From assembly GCA_024529925.1 (NCBI GenBank), contig JAFEUB010000966.1, positions 728,001-792,000 of the forward strand: DNA of 64,000 nucleotides, written 5' to 3'. Below are positions 48,001-59,448 of this stretch, one piece after another. A program made the translations under genes and the position numbers. A model generated the notes under the pieces. That model did not search any database and had not been told where the DNA came from. It saw nothing but the letters and a program-made list of their open reading frames with translations. Within the stretch, counting starts at the first letter, position 1. The number at the start of each line of letters is the position of its first letter. The DNA comes from Ophthalmolycus amberensis. Its lineage: Eukaryota; Chordata; Actinopteri; Perciformes; Zoarcidae.

Positions 48001-51000
48001 CTCAAAACATATGGCTGATAGACAGAAGTATAGCGAGCAGAAGAAAACAAAAAAGGGGGGGGGGGTGTAGCACAGTGAAAAAAAGCAATCAAATGAGTCC
48101 CATAAGGGAGTACCCCTGTACCTCTTTTCCTCCTTCTCCATCACCCTCTCTCTTACCCTCAAGGCAGAGCCATCCATCCCTGCCCACTTTTGCTGACACG
48201 CCAGCACTGCACACTTTCACACACGCAGAAAAAAAAACTAAAAACGAGGCTATTTATGAGTGCGGGCACTGCGATCCAACCTTGGATGCTCGCCTCCACG
48301 TGGCAGCTTGTGAGAAAACAAACGCAAGCATGGCAACACAGAGAATGTGTCGCTGGGTATATAAAAAAAAAAACATCAGAAATGCCGAGAACCGACGCAC
48401 AAACTGAGGTGCAGGTTGATTAGCAGCCTGTCTTCCGAGACACTTCACATTCTGCCGCCTGCGATACATAAATGGGACACGGCAGAAAGGTCAAAACGGG
48501 CACATTTATACAAACTGTGCCCGTCTGTCCTGAGCAAATGAGCACAGTGTGAGAAGAAGGAGGAAATATCCAAAAGGCTTTGCAGAGACGACACTGACGG
48601 CGATAGAAAATATAAGGTTAGAAAATAGCCGGGAGAACAAAGACGGATGAAAGACGAAGGCAGAGTGATGAAAAGAAATCAAAGTGTGCAAAAGAGAGTG
48701 GGAAGGGAATCGGAGTGAATCACCAACTCAACAAGTCGCGAATATGACAGATGATGACGTGCAGAAAGGGGGACACTGGGCGGAGGATGCAAAGGATAAC
48801 ACAGAGGAATAGATACAACTTGGTGGGTCACCGATCAAATCTTTGACAATAATTGGAAGGCTATATGATCATAAAATGACAACAGCGATCCTCCCATTTG
48901 GGTCCTGAACCAATGGAGAGTCTTTCTGTACCCCACATTTGATCCAGTCATCGTCAAAGACTGAGACCGGAAGGTACATTGTTACGGAATAAACATGTTG
49001 GATGCAACCACTTAGCCCCTCAGGCGGTACTCCATGCTTCACTGGATCGGACTGCAGGTTCAGTTCGCTACCTCCTAATTAAAGCTACTTAAGTTAGACA
49101 AATGATAGCAATAAGGCAGCGTGCAAGTCTTTGCGTTTTCTAATGTACACTATAATATATCATTGAGTAAAGGGAGGAAAACTCAGCTGCAATTTTGTTT
49201 AAACTCTTTATGATAGTCTGACTCTTGGTTTTTTTGTCCCAAACTTTTCTCTATCTCACTGATGTCAGCTATTGTTTTTGCTGTGTCCAATGTTATTATA
49301 ACAGATTGCAAGAAAGCCCAAACCCTATATACTGTTGGATTTCACAGCCCACTGTTAATTAGAGATCTGACACAGGCATCCGACTGCTACTCACGAGGTC
49401 ATAGAGGGGATAAAAAGACAAGTATATTTATTACCTGAGTCTACTGAGATCCACTCAAGAGAGGGAGAGAAACAGCAATTAAGCCCTTCTCCCACTAGAC
49501 TGCTCTGTGACGCCGTGGGTGGAGTTCACCGATGGTGACACTGCAAACTGCAGCAACGCCAACACCAGCTAATTGGTTTACAGGTAACACTGTGTACACT
49601 CGGCTGGCATGGCAGCGTTCAAAGGTGGCTCGGCAATATAAAGTGACGCGGCTAATTGTTTAACAGCAAACTTTGAGGAAAACCAACACTGTTCATCTAT
49701 TCAAAAGTAGCACACGTTTCAGTAAGAGTGCCAACATTGCATGAAAGGTCATAATCTAGCTAGCTTCATTCAGTAATCTTCATGTTGTTGTTGATATTTC
49801 AAGACTCACATTATTATCTCTGCCAGTGGGATCATGCGATCGATCTTGTGTGCGTGCGTCCGCGAGTGAGTCCGTGAGTGAGTGTGCACCTCTGTGTCCG
49901 TCCACAGCTAATCTCGCATTCTGCTGCAGCAAGCTGCATTATATTTTATGTTGGCCAGTTACGGCTGCATGCTGAAGGACGTCTCGTGGTGGCGGTGACT
50001 CACACTTTCTCAAAACACCTTTTATTGCCTGTTTTATACTGCCATCGACTGCCTCGTCACTCACTACTCTTAACTGACCCCTGGCCGGTGCGGGCTGCAA
50101 AAACAAAAGAAAGCTTCGTGAGTTTAATTTTGTTTTTGTCAAAATTGTAGGACGTGTCTTAAACGATGACTTCGAGCCTTATCAAAATGCTCAATCCACG
50201 GAGAAATGCGCACACGGCTAATTCAGGAACTGTCTTTTAAACGAACCGTCAGGACTTCCGTGAGGTTGCGATGTCACATCTATCGTCACCCGTAGAAGTG
50301 CCGCTCAACTTTGTGGAGCCGACGCACCCAGTAAGTCCCCAGTTTTTCGCACAACTTGAATCAACAGAGAATCTTCTGCCCTGCTTGTAAATGCTGCAGT
50401 GTTTGTGTAGCACCTGTCTGTCCTTGAAATCAGCAGAACCAGCTTTAAGCCGTGTCAACAGGTCTACACCTTGCTGAAGTGTCTTTGATGCAGCTCTACA
50501 GATGCAACCGCGTCCTTGTTACAGGTTACAGCTGGGCACAATACCAGCCCTATAAGTGACTAATGCTGTCTAATCTAAACAATATAAAGTTCACACTATT
50601 CTGGATTGCATTATTACTGTAAATTGCACACTGCATACCTTAACATACTGAGTAATATTTAAATGAACACCTGGAATTGGGAATTCCCTGACTGAACACA
50701 TAAGCAGCCTACCGATGGTGTTTTTTTCTGTTTCAGTCCAACATATTTTATTGTGCTCGTTTCTTCACTAGTTTAATTTTGGCTTGTTTTGATTTTATTT
50801 TACTGTGAATATTAATGACATCAGCATGAGCAAGTGTGTGCTTTCAATATACTGTATGTTTTTTATGAAAAATGGATGACTCAGTAGTGATGTATCTCAA
50901 ATGCCTTAAATCAAAATGTGTTAAAAGGTGTAATGTTGCAGTAATCAATCCAACACACAAACACAACTTGCTTGAAAGAAAGATTTGTTTGGAAAGAAAA

Positions 51001-54000
51001 AATAAATCACGTTACTCCTTTGCAGCAAGTGTTAATAACACTTTCACGAAGGCATGTAGTTTCTCTCCAGATGGTCTTTACATGCAGTATAGGCCTATTT
51101 AAATCCAACTGGCTATGAACTTACAGTATGATTAATAACCATACCCTGCTGTATTTTTTTATATTACAGCCAGAGAATATTCCATTGCAATTCTAATGAC
51201 TTAAAACTACTGTATTGTAAATGTAGTTACCGTACTTTTATTAGTTTTAAGGAGTTCTGCATAGTTTGGATCTCTCTCCGACAGTGAGAGCTTTACCTTT
51301 AGCACCCAAATGGTCAGCTCATCAGGCCTCAGGCGCAATTATGCAATCCAATTTCGATAGGGTAACGAATATTAGGAAGATTGAACAATTACATTTCCAC
51401 GACTTTTAAAAAAATCATCATGACCATTGTTAGATTAGGTCAACGCGGTTCCTTTCGCTTGGTAATCGAGAGGAGAGTTTTGCTGGCAGCACAGAGACCC
51501 AATGCCAGTTCATCGAAGACGTACTCAAAGGAGGCCATTTTCCAGTTTGCCTTCATTTTCCACATGGAAGACCACAAATGCGAGTCTATATAAATTAGCT
51601 GTGAAGTGCTCAGTAGGTGGTGGAGGATCACCTTTCTTGACAGCTTATCATATTTTGGCATTGGCATTCTTTAAGCAGAGCTGAGAGTCGGTGCATAAGA
51701 TATCTTCTGTGAAACAACATGGAAAAGTAAGGCGAATGCATAGCAGAGACCCCCCTTTACCACATAAACTACTCAGGGGAAAAATAATAGTGATGCAGAG
51801 CGAAAGAGCCTTTCAAAGAGATGGCTCAATTTATATGCGAAAAAAAAGGAAACAAAACAAGCCAAACTTGAAGCTTATTTATTTTTTAGAGCCATCACTA
51901 AGGGCAATGAGGCAAATAGCCTCTGGCAGATCATTTAAAGCTGCATTCTCCCGGCCATCTCTCAAGATGTTACATTATCATTGCTGCTATTTTGTTCTCT
52001 AAATAGGTTACGACTGGGGCTTATGGGAGATATGATAAGGGGTAAGTAATGGGTCTTTCAAATGTCTACAGAATGCACTCATGGGGCTTTAAACCAAATT
52101 GCCTTTTCTAGTTGCTAACCAGATACTTTAATATACTTAATGAGACAACATCGATTGGCTATCATTTTCTTTTTGTTAACAGGGCTGGTGCCCTTAGGTG
52201 ATTTAATGTAATTATTCAATATCACTAATTATTATTATTATTAATTACTCAATAGTGTTGAGCTACAGTACTTACTAAATGTTGGTGCCCTTTTATTATT
52301 AATATCTATTGATAATTGTATAATTAATGTATTAACAGAGAGGGGAATAGAGCTGAAACAAGTGGTTTCAACAACCACAGATAAAGTCCCTGCAAACTAT
52401 TTTCTCTCTTTAGAAGATGAGAATAATATAATGTCGCTTTTTTGTGTGACAAAGAACATTTATTTATTATTAGAGTATTTATTATTTACAATTCATCCAG
52501 TTCAATTTGAAATCTGACAATAAATTATGTTTAGATATTATTCAATTGAACTTTCTATATTTGAAACGACAGTTTCAGTACGACAGTCTACATACAGAAG
52601 TTAATACTATTATATACAGTATATTATATATGTTTTACTGTATCTATCATAGACAGCATAGCAAGTTGTAACTATTAAAAAAACTGTATAAGTGGGTTAA
52701 AATTCATGTTCAACATGGCAGAAGTACATAATGTTTCATGGATCAGTGAGTGTAGTGCAGTTTATTGAAGCAAGCTGCACTACTAAGTAGTAGCAGCAGA
52801 AACTACTCAGAAATACAAACATTTGTACGTCTAGGATAGTAATAGGATAGTAATAACACTTTCTCTGAAGTTATTCCAGTTGTAGAATTTGATCATATTA
52901 GATATGATATAATATTAATTCACCGTCTCTTTTGAGTTATATTGCTTTCTAACTTCATGGTTTACATTGTCAAGCGTCACATAATATTCCTCACGCTATA
53001 AGCCATACTTCATCTTGCACAAACATTTGTTCCTGTCTTACATGCTACCGGGTACAACACGAGTAGGCTACAGTTCTCCGAATGAAAAGGAACGACGGGG
53101 AATCTTTTTCCAGTATAAGTGTCCATAATTTGCACATTGACAGCTGAATACCCACATGAATCACACACATGGTGACAGTAGGATACCCATCAGTCTGTTT
53201 GTGGTTTCCTCCATGCAGAGGAAATTAAGTATAAGTGCATCTCATGTTTTGGTAGCCATGTTTGGTGTTTTGAAGGGTTATGTACTCTGTGAGTAAGGTT
53301 GTATGCCTGTGCAACAACAATCAATGGAAAATATTACTTGAGCTGGTGCAATACCAGCAAAATAGAGAAAACTCTTTAAAACAATAAAGATGATTAACTT
53401 GGCTCTAAATCATCTCAAACGGAATGAGAAACAGGAAGTCCTGGTGTGCAGTGACAAACAAAACAAATCTCTGAAAGGTTGACCCAGACTGTTTCAACAC
53501 AACCAACCCACAGATACTCTGCTCATGCCCATTTCTCGAGCTAGAAAGTTGGCAGCACAACAAAGACCGATGAGATGTGATGATTTTATGACCCCGCCAG
53601 ACGCACACGCGCTCACTGCCAACCCACAGGTCTACTGAACCAACGGAAAAACTCCTGCTACTTCAGATGGCAGCCCCTGCTGTGGATTGGGCAGAATCTC
53701 CACGTGCCTTCGGATACGAACGGGAAAGGACCAGTATCTGGACTGCCAAGGTCTTTGTTGAATCACAACTGCGTGAGGGCGGTGATTCAACAGGAAGGTA
53801 AACTGACTGCGCTCCTCATCATCATGGCATCCGGGAAAAGAATTAGGAGGACCAAGTCTTCTCCAAACTTAGTTGCGCCTCATACACGCACACCTCTGCA
53901 CGAATATAACGGCAACCATCAATTGTTGGGTTTATTTTTGTTTTTAGGAACCAATAGGAGTGTAAAAAAACCAACTCAAAACGCTGTTCTATGAACTACA

Positions 54001-57000
54001 AACGTTCCTAGTTCTTAAAAACCGGGGTACTTAGAACTCTAAAAACAGATCCTTAAAGCAGGTAAATGCAATCTTTCCGTTACTGACATATGACCAAACG
54101 TGACCCTTTGAAGTGAATTAATTGCATGAGCAGCTCAATAAGAGTAATGCTAAATGGCACGCTTTAATGTAACAACAGTGTCTGTGCCACATCGATCATA
54201 ATTTGAGAGCTACCGAGTGTGACACAGTGCCGATCCTCTAAGGCACGGACCTGCGTAAACATCTCGTTCACAGCCACTCGTTTCAACAACATTCCAATTA
54301 TGATTAACAAGGCCCTCTGCCTTTCTGTACCCTTAATAAACAAGGTTTTCATTCACGTGCCTGCATGCATTTCTCTGTAGTTAGCTGCAGTCTGGTTTGC
54401 CTTTCTGGCAGAACATCAACTCTCTAACAGCAAAAGGCCTTGAATGTCTGTTAAATTACATTAAATTAAAAGCCACTGTGAAATCTACCAAACATTACTC
54501 TTCATTTCGCACTCCTGACAGTCAGCAGACACAGACTCCACACCCCCTTGCAGTGGTTTCTATTGAATCGGAAACAGCTCCCTCTAGGTTACCCGGATGG
54601 CGTCTCTCTCTCTTCCCTAGAAGAACCCAGTGCACCGCTCGGGCCATGTGATGTTCCGCAGACAGTTGGAAGTGTCACTTGTGCTGCGTTATCCCTCTCC
54701 TCTTCTCTTCTCTTCTCTGTCAAAGCCGAACCACAGTGGCGGGCATGACTCACTGAAGTGCTGTACTTTCTAATGACACGAGAGCGGAGGCTGAGTCAAT
54801 CTGACCTGACAGTCTTGCATAAATCACGGGCCCCGCGATTTAAGTTGCTTTGAGGAGTGCCAACAAATCCACAAGAGGAATATTAGACTCTGTAGGTTGG
54901 GACTCTGCCTCTGAGAACTCATTATGGGGCGTCTTCCTTCATGCTGTGTTGACTGAATTGCCGAGGCTATTTCTGATTCACTTGCAGAAGCCTGCGTTTT
55001 AAATTCCCCCCACTAGTGACAACGGTCCACCAGCACCCGAAAGACCATTTCAGGGGGAATATATGTGGATTTTTAAATGGGTGAATTTTTGGAAGTGCGC
55101 TTCAACAGCAGGTTTGGCCTGCAGTACACATGTATAGAAATGATCCTCAAATGGCAGCATTTTGAACCTTTTGTTTGCCACACCCAGCAGCAGTACAGCT
55201 GTTATTTACAAAAGATAGACAAGCATTTCAACTCGGCAAACTTTTATGGCTACAGGCTCTACCATACTGGCTGCCAGTCAAAAAAAAAAAAAAAGAGGGA
55301 GCAACTAAACCAAACGTGAGGGATCTAAAACATCAGGGAGGGCGATTGTAAGATGGTTTCAAGCGATGATCAAGCGGCTGGAGAAAGAAGTGCGTGATTC
55401 TTTTTCCATCATGGGAGAGGAACTGTAGCCCTGCTAGTTCGCTCCTCGAGGACATGGGAGGGAGTGTTATAGAAAGCTGTTGGTTTATGTGTCTGTCAAT
55501 GTCAGATCTTTTCAGGATCACAGTTCAAGGCGAACAGCAAGGATTAAAAGGGGGGGGGGCAGGGGGGGGAACTGGTACATTGCTGAGAGGTCAAAGGACC
55601 TTCAACCGAGTAGCTGCTAGTGGATATTGTGCTCTTCAGTCATTTGAAGGCGGCCTATCGGATGATACCAAATAGGCGGCGGTACAAAAAGCATGTACAT
55701 AAGTACAGCATGGGTTTCTGTGCAAAAGGCTGAGGGTGTGACAATCGGATACAACGTTATTTACATCTTAATATTTTGGTTTGGTACGGTTAATGCTTTG
55801 CAAGCCTACATACTGCAGTTAATATTATTCCCCCCCCAGTCAAGCCTTCCATTCTCACACATTGTTATCCAATACCGTCTAAATAAACAGCTGGATTTTT
55901 TTTCTTATACAAGAACTGCAACTTTCCTTTTCAGATTTTTGCCTCCTAAATGGCAAACTAAGCAAACTGGTGTACAAGGGCACGGGAAAACCACAGATTT
56001 CCCAAGAATGTCTGAAAAGTGTATTTGCAGTGCAGATCTCAGATCACTTTCTTTCAAAGCTGCAACCACCCACGGGCTTGCAAAGCTCCAGCTGGCAAGT
56101 ATTCCTGAGGAGAACAGATTCTACCCCAGCAGGGGCCACAGGGATGCAGCAGGAGAGAGTAAAAGAAGCTCATTCTGTTGATTCAATTAAGTTGATTTAG
56201 CTGCTCGACTTTCTCCTGCTCACAAATGATCAACTTTAAACGGTAGATCTTTGCTGAGATGGTTCATGTTTGCTCCAGATTACATTTATTTTTAGCACAG
56301 CTCAAATCTAAATAAGATCCAGCCTCTGGTTAAAATATTGATTTCGCAATGATTCTTTGTTTGTTTTTATGTTTACCTGCAGGGCATTGTGTTGCACAAG
56401 AAATGTGTCTTCTGTGAGAGTGAACATGACATTGACGGTTCATGAGAAGTTTGTCAGAACCATGAAAATGTATTTCTCTGTCAGTGTGTTTTTGTAATAC
56501 GATATTATGACGACAGCGGGTTTTGTACACCACCACACGTTTTCGGACGAGTTTCCATACTAATGCCAGATTAAAAGAAGCATAGGAATCAAAAAAAGCA
56601 ATGAAAAGCAATGTCAATACTTACTCGTATACTTTCAGCTTGTAACACTGGCTGTTCAAAAACAGAAACTCCCAATCGGGTCCATAGTCGATGGCCAGCT
56701 TTTTCCGGAGATCACTAGGAAAACCAAAAACAACACATTAGACCACCAGCACACATTAGGCTGGATTTGTTTTTGAATTATGGAATTCAGTTATTACTGA
56801 TGCGAAAAAATTGTAAGCAATTAAACAGTTGCATCTGAAAACATGGCACTCAAAAGCCTTAAATTACACTAGTTTTAAGCAAATAACTTCAGGTACTATA
56901 AAAGGACAGGTATGCCTAAAAATAAGTTATGTAATGGGTTAAGTACAAAATCTGCAGCACACGTTCCCCTCCTTCCTTACGAGAGGAACAATTGTTATTG

Positions 57001-58385
57001 GATGTAGGTCATTTGTTCCAAGTCTCTGACAAGCGGCTCTAATAACGTCTAGATGACTCCTAACTGTGCTGACAACGTAGCTTTATTTTCCTTGCTGCTT
57101 TTAGTGACTTCTTGAAGAGTGTGTTGATGAGGTGGCCCTTTAAAGCCCATTTCTATGCAGCGTCTCCAATTATCTGAGCTGGTGAGGGCTGCTTTTCTCC
57201 ACTAATCGCTAACAAGGGAACTAAGCCCTATCTCTAACGGCACACAGGCCCTTATTTCCATATTCATAGCCCAGAACTGCTAATGGGGTTAACAAATGTT
57301 TGGAGCGGGTGATTGTTTCGCTTTAGGTTGATAAGGTAGGGTGGCATAAGGGGTCAGAAAAGCAACGCGGGTTGCGTAACTCTGTGTGCATGCCATTCTC
57401 CGTAGGGCAGGGGGGGTCATAACATTCATGCATAGAGTCAGTGTTTGTGGAAATTACCCTTTACAGCACGCTCAAGGAATAAAAGGTGTGGACTAAGAAG
57501 GAAGAGACTTTATTTTCATGCTAGTTTCAAAAAGGTATGAATGCACGAGCGCTGCACACTGATAAAGGACATGGCCTGAAGAGAACATGGGGGATCCTCT
57601 CCAACACACATAAATGTGAGTAAACGACCGGGAGCAATGTGGACAAAGAAAGAGAGACACCTGAGGTCATGCCATGTCCCCCCCCCCCCAAGCCATTTCT
57701 TTATTTCTTTAAGGGGGGAAGAATCTTGACCTTTTGGTCTGTGGCTGGCTCTCCTCTCCGCCTACTGTAATGAACAGTTCGCAGGCCTAAGGGCCACAGT
57801 AGCTACTTATCATCTATTGCTGGCTGGCTCGGAGCTCTGAGAAAACATCAGAGAGGGACGAAAAGCACGTCACAGGCAATCTCACCCAATTTTTCTCGAT
57901 GGAACTATACGGGCAGTAGCTAATTTGTTGTGACAGCAATTCCTTTTCTTAACAATAATGCAAAAATAATTGCAGCATTCAACGCAGTAATTTGTGCCAT
58001 GTCTGTCTTTAGAATGCCACAAAAGACATTTCGGACTATTTGTACCCGGGAAGACACTCCCCTCAAAATCAGTTTGAATAGGTCCACCCAGCAGAGCACA
58101 GGAGGCAATAGAGTTTGTTTTTCTTCATTCAAATTAGCCTTAGGTATTACAGTACACATAATGCATGGAGTCTATTTGAAAGCCCAGTTACAAACACAGC
58201 AGTGTGAGAAGCAAATGCATTGTCCACACGAAGTGCAGAATGTTGACGATTGAGCCACAAGTACGTGACGATGGACGCCAACCTCTACTTCTACTTCTTT
58301 GCCGTTTGCCCTTACCTTATTTCCATGTTGACTGTCTCGTAGGCTTCTTCGACTTTCTTCAGATTGGTAGCCTCCCACTCTGCAG
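32881..58385 (-). CDS. Glucosidase II beta subunit-like (PRKCSH-like) gene, 3' half
   Basis: Glucosidase II beta is the ER lectin and retention subunit that presents N-glycans to the catalytic alpha subunit for removal of the inner glucoses. Five minus-strand exons (58316-58385, 56625-56714, 45626-45697, 35463-35562, 32881-33018) join in frame through canonical splice sites. They give about 155 C-terminal residues. The order is a Glu/Lys-rich coiled-coil end (AEWEATNLKKVEEAYETVN), then IDYGPDWEF-L-NSQCYKL, YTYTLCPFNQVTQK, SLGRWGMW, GEPCWQGGSRSTTV, LTCGTE and EPSKCQYIMDFQTPVACQ. This follows human PRKCSH block by block. Six Cys and the Q, R, E and Y sugar-binding positions of the MRH domain are present. 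The end is HSEL rather than HDEL. Signal peptide, LDLa and EF-hand exons were not found and should lie beyond 64000. GNPTG, the other close MRH family, fits much less well. It may be a PRKCSH paralogue rather than the main orthologue. Confidence 0.9.
33019..35462 (-). other. PRKCSH-like intron, 2.4 kb
   Basis: The intron is bounded by gtaagta at the upstream exon and ttctag at the last exon. The part near 34990-35400 has a repeat-like look (gctaac-rich, and a cttccttctctgctcaggtagac tail reminiscent of dispersed teleost repeats), but I cannot name it. No other exon was recognised. Confidence 0.6.
35463..35562 (-). CDS. PRKCSH-like exon (central MRH domain)
   Basis: The acceptor is tattccag at 35563-35570 and the donor is ACA|gtaagta at 35462. 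The exon completes a split Gly and encodes RWGMWADAPKNQYSQMVYEN followed by GEPCWQGGSRSTT. Human PRKCSH has TWGSW...YEQGTGCWQGPNRSTT at the same place. The Arg of SRSTT is the conserved MRH sugar-contact residue. Confidence 0.93.
42095..42265. repeat. Teleost dispersed repeat (SINE/MITE-like) fragment
   Basis: The run ccttggccaa...tggcacgtaactccttgtaacaccac, then a polyT and ctgtttcctcctgcttccag...aactaagctaacc, is a pattern I recognise from repeats abundant in teleost genomes. The first part recurs at 61380-61463 in this window. Exact family and ends are not determinable here. Confidence 0.55.
44140..44172. repeat. Inverted repeat, 10-bp stem and 13-nt loop
   Basis: Arms ctctgtttgg (44140-44149) and ccaaacagag (44163-44172) flank a loop that contains the palindrome cgatatcg. 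The repeat is intronic. Confidence 0.8.
45626..45697 (-). CDS. PRKCSH-like exon (first MRH strand, Gln of sugar site)
   Basis: The acceptor is cccctctgcag (rc of 45698 onward) and the donor is AGG|gtaagtac. The exon completes a split Glu and encodes YTYTLCPFNQVTQKSTAGTE then VSLG. Human PRKCSH reads YVYRLCPFKLVSQK...SLG here. The VTQK Gln is the conserved MRH sugar-binding residue. Only this frame joins both neighbours. Confidence 0.92.
45698..56624 (-). other. PRKCSH-like intron, 10.9 kb
   Basis: A second very long intron. It has a G11 run at 48055-48065, G-rich runs near 55550-55568, and a strongly AT-rich segment at about 52140-52960. No convincing exon, RNA gene or complete mobile element was found. 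Confidence 0.65.
56625..56714 (-). CDS. PRKCSH-like exon (coiled-coil end into MRH domain)
   Basis: The acceptor is tttcctag and the donor is GA|gtaagtattg. The exon encodes (S)DLRKKLAIDYGPDWEFLFLN and SQCYKLKVY(E). The human counterpart is EISFDFGPNGEFAYLYSQCYEL. Cys of SQCY is the first MRH cysteine. Both split codons match the neighbouring exons. Confidence 0.93.
56715..58315 (-). other. PRKCSH-like intron, 1.6 kb
   Basis: The intron has gtaagg and ctag boundaries. It contains a C9 run (57681-57689). The stretch 57130-57360 is of even composition with few CpG and could be a conserved non-coding element. No exon was seen. Confidence 0.65.
58316..58385 (-). CDS. PRKCSH-like exon (coiled coil), most upstream exon found
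   Basis: The acceptor is ttttgtctag and the donor is AG|gtaagggc. The exon encodes AEWEATNLKKVEEAYETVNM then EI(S). This matches the heptad-rich segment (EARNKFEEAERSLKDMEESI) before the MRH domain in human PRKCSH. It starts inside a codon, so a further upstream exon ending in one extra base is required. I did not find it before 64000. Confidence 0.88.
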
Positions 58386-59424
58386 CTAGACAAAACAAAA
58401 GGTCGCACAAATTAGCACTGTGGAGTTGTTGCATCTCAACAGCTGCCAAAACAGTGGGCGCTAAAAATAGGCTGTGATATCCAAGCCCGGGCGAGTAGCA
58501 AGGTTGCAGATAAACAGGAAAAAAAGAAAATGCTATTTCCAGGTGTGGTAACTGCCGAAAGGCCCGCAGGCTTATTAGCCTCTTTACACTGACAACTGTG
58601 TTTACCAAGACAGAAATGAAAAGAGTGAGTGTGAAAACAGCAACGGTGGCCGCAGCGATGATACGTTTGTCTCTCTTTGTCACACTAGGTAAAAAATAAA
58701 CATAAATTAAACATAAGATGTGTAAACTACCCTGTTTGCATATTTTTCTGGCCACTTTACATTATTCACTTTCCTTTTAGCTCCATTTGGGATTTGAACA
58801 AACCCCTGAGGGAAATATTTGGCTCTTTTGCAGCTAAATGCTCCGCCGTCTTCAGCAGCTAGTTGCTAACCTCGTCTCAGTCATTTAGTGTTGGGCAGGT
58901 AATCTAATGTGTAGTGTCAGTTTTTCAGTCTCCCGACGCCGCTGGAAACGTGGTTTGAAAGAGTTTTTTTTTTTAGGCCATAAAACCAAACAATGAGATG
59001 AAAGACACTCAACACTCTGCAAAGCTGAGAGGAACTGCAGAGCCGAGCGATAATTCTCTGTGGATTTGTAACTACAAGCAAGTCCTTACATATTATTCGT
59101 CAGCATTTAATCAAATGGGATTAATAAAATCGGTGTCGTGCAGCTTTAAGTTCTTTATCAGGGAAGAGGCAAAACATTTGCTGGTTCCATCCTCTTCCAA
59201 TTGAGGGTCGGCCCCCCTTACTATATATCTGATTCCTTAAACCAGTCATACAAAAAGGAATGTTCTCTCTCGCATACTCCTGCCCTATTTCTCTCTCCGT
59301 CTTTCTCGCAGACACACACATCATGAGGCTCAGCATTGACAAAAGGAGACGCAGAATCCCACGGAGGGTGACATTTGACCCCTTGCAGCAACCTAGTCGA
59401 GTGTGGAGAGAGTGGTGACGGTAA

Positions 59425-59448
59425 GGGGGGGGGGGGGGGGGGGGGGGG
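59425..59448. repeat. G24 mononucleotide run
   Basis: Twenty-four consecutive G, the longest homopolymer in the window. Confidence 0.9.

Noticed and set aside
45626..56714. GNPTG or another MRH-domain protein instead of a glucosidase II beta relative
   Set aside because: GNPTG has a different spacing and lacks the CWQG-RSTT and SLG-W blocks, whereas PRKCSH matches in every exon.
58312..58755. 147-residue minus-strand frame as a single protein
   Set aside because: Only 58316-58385 is coding; the rest reads through the intron upstream of a clear ctag acceptor.
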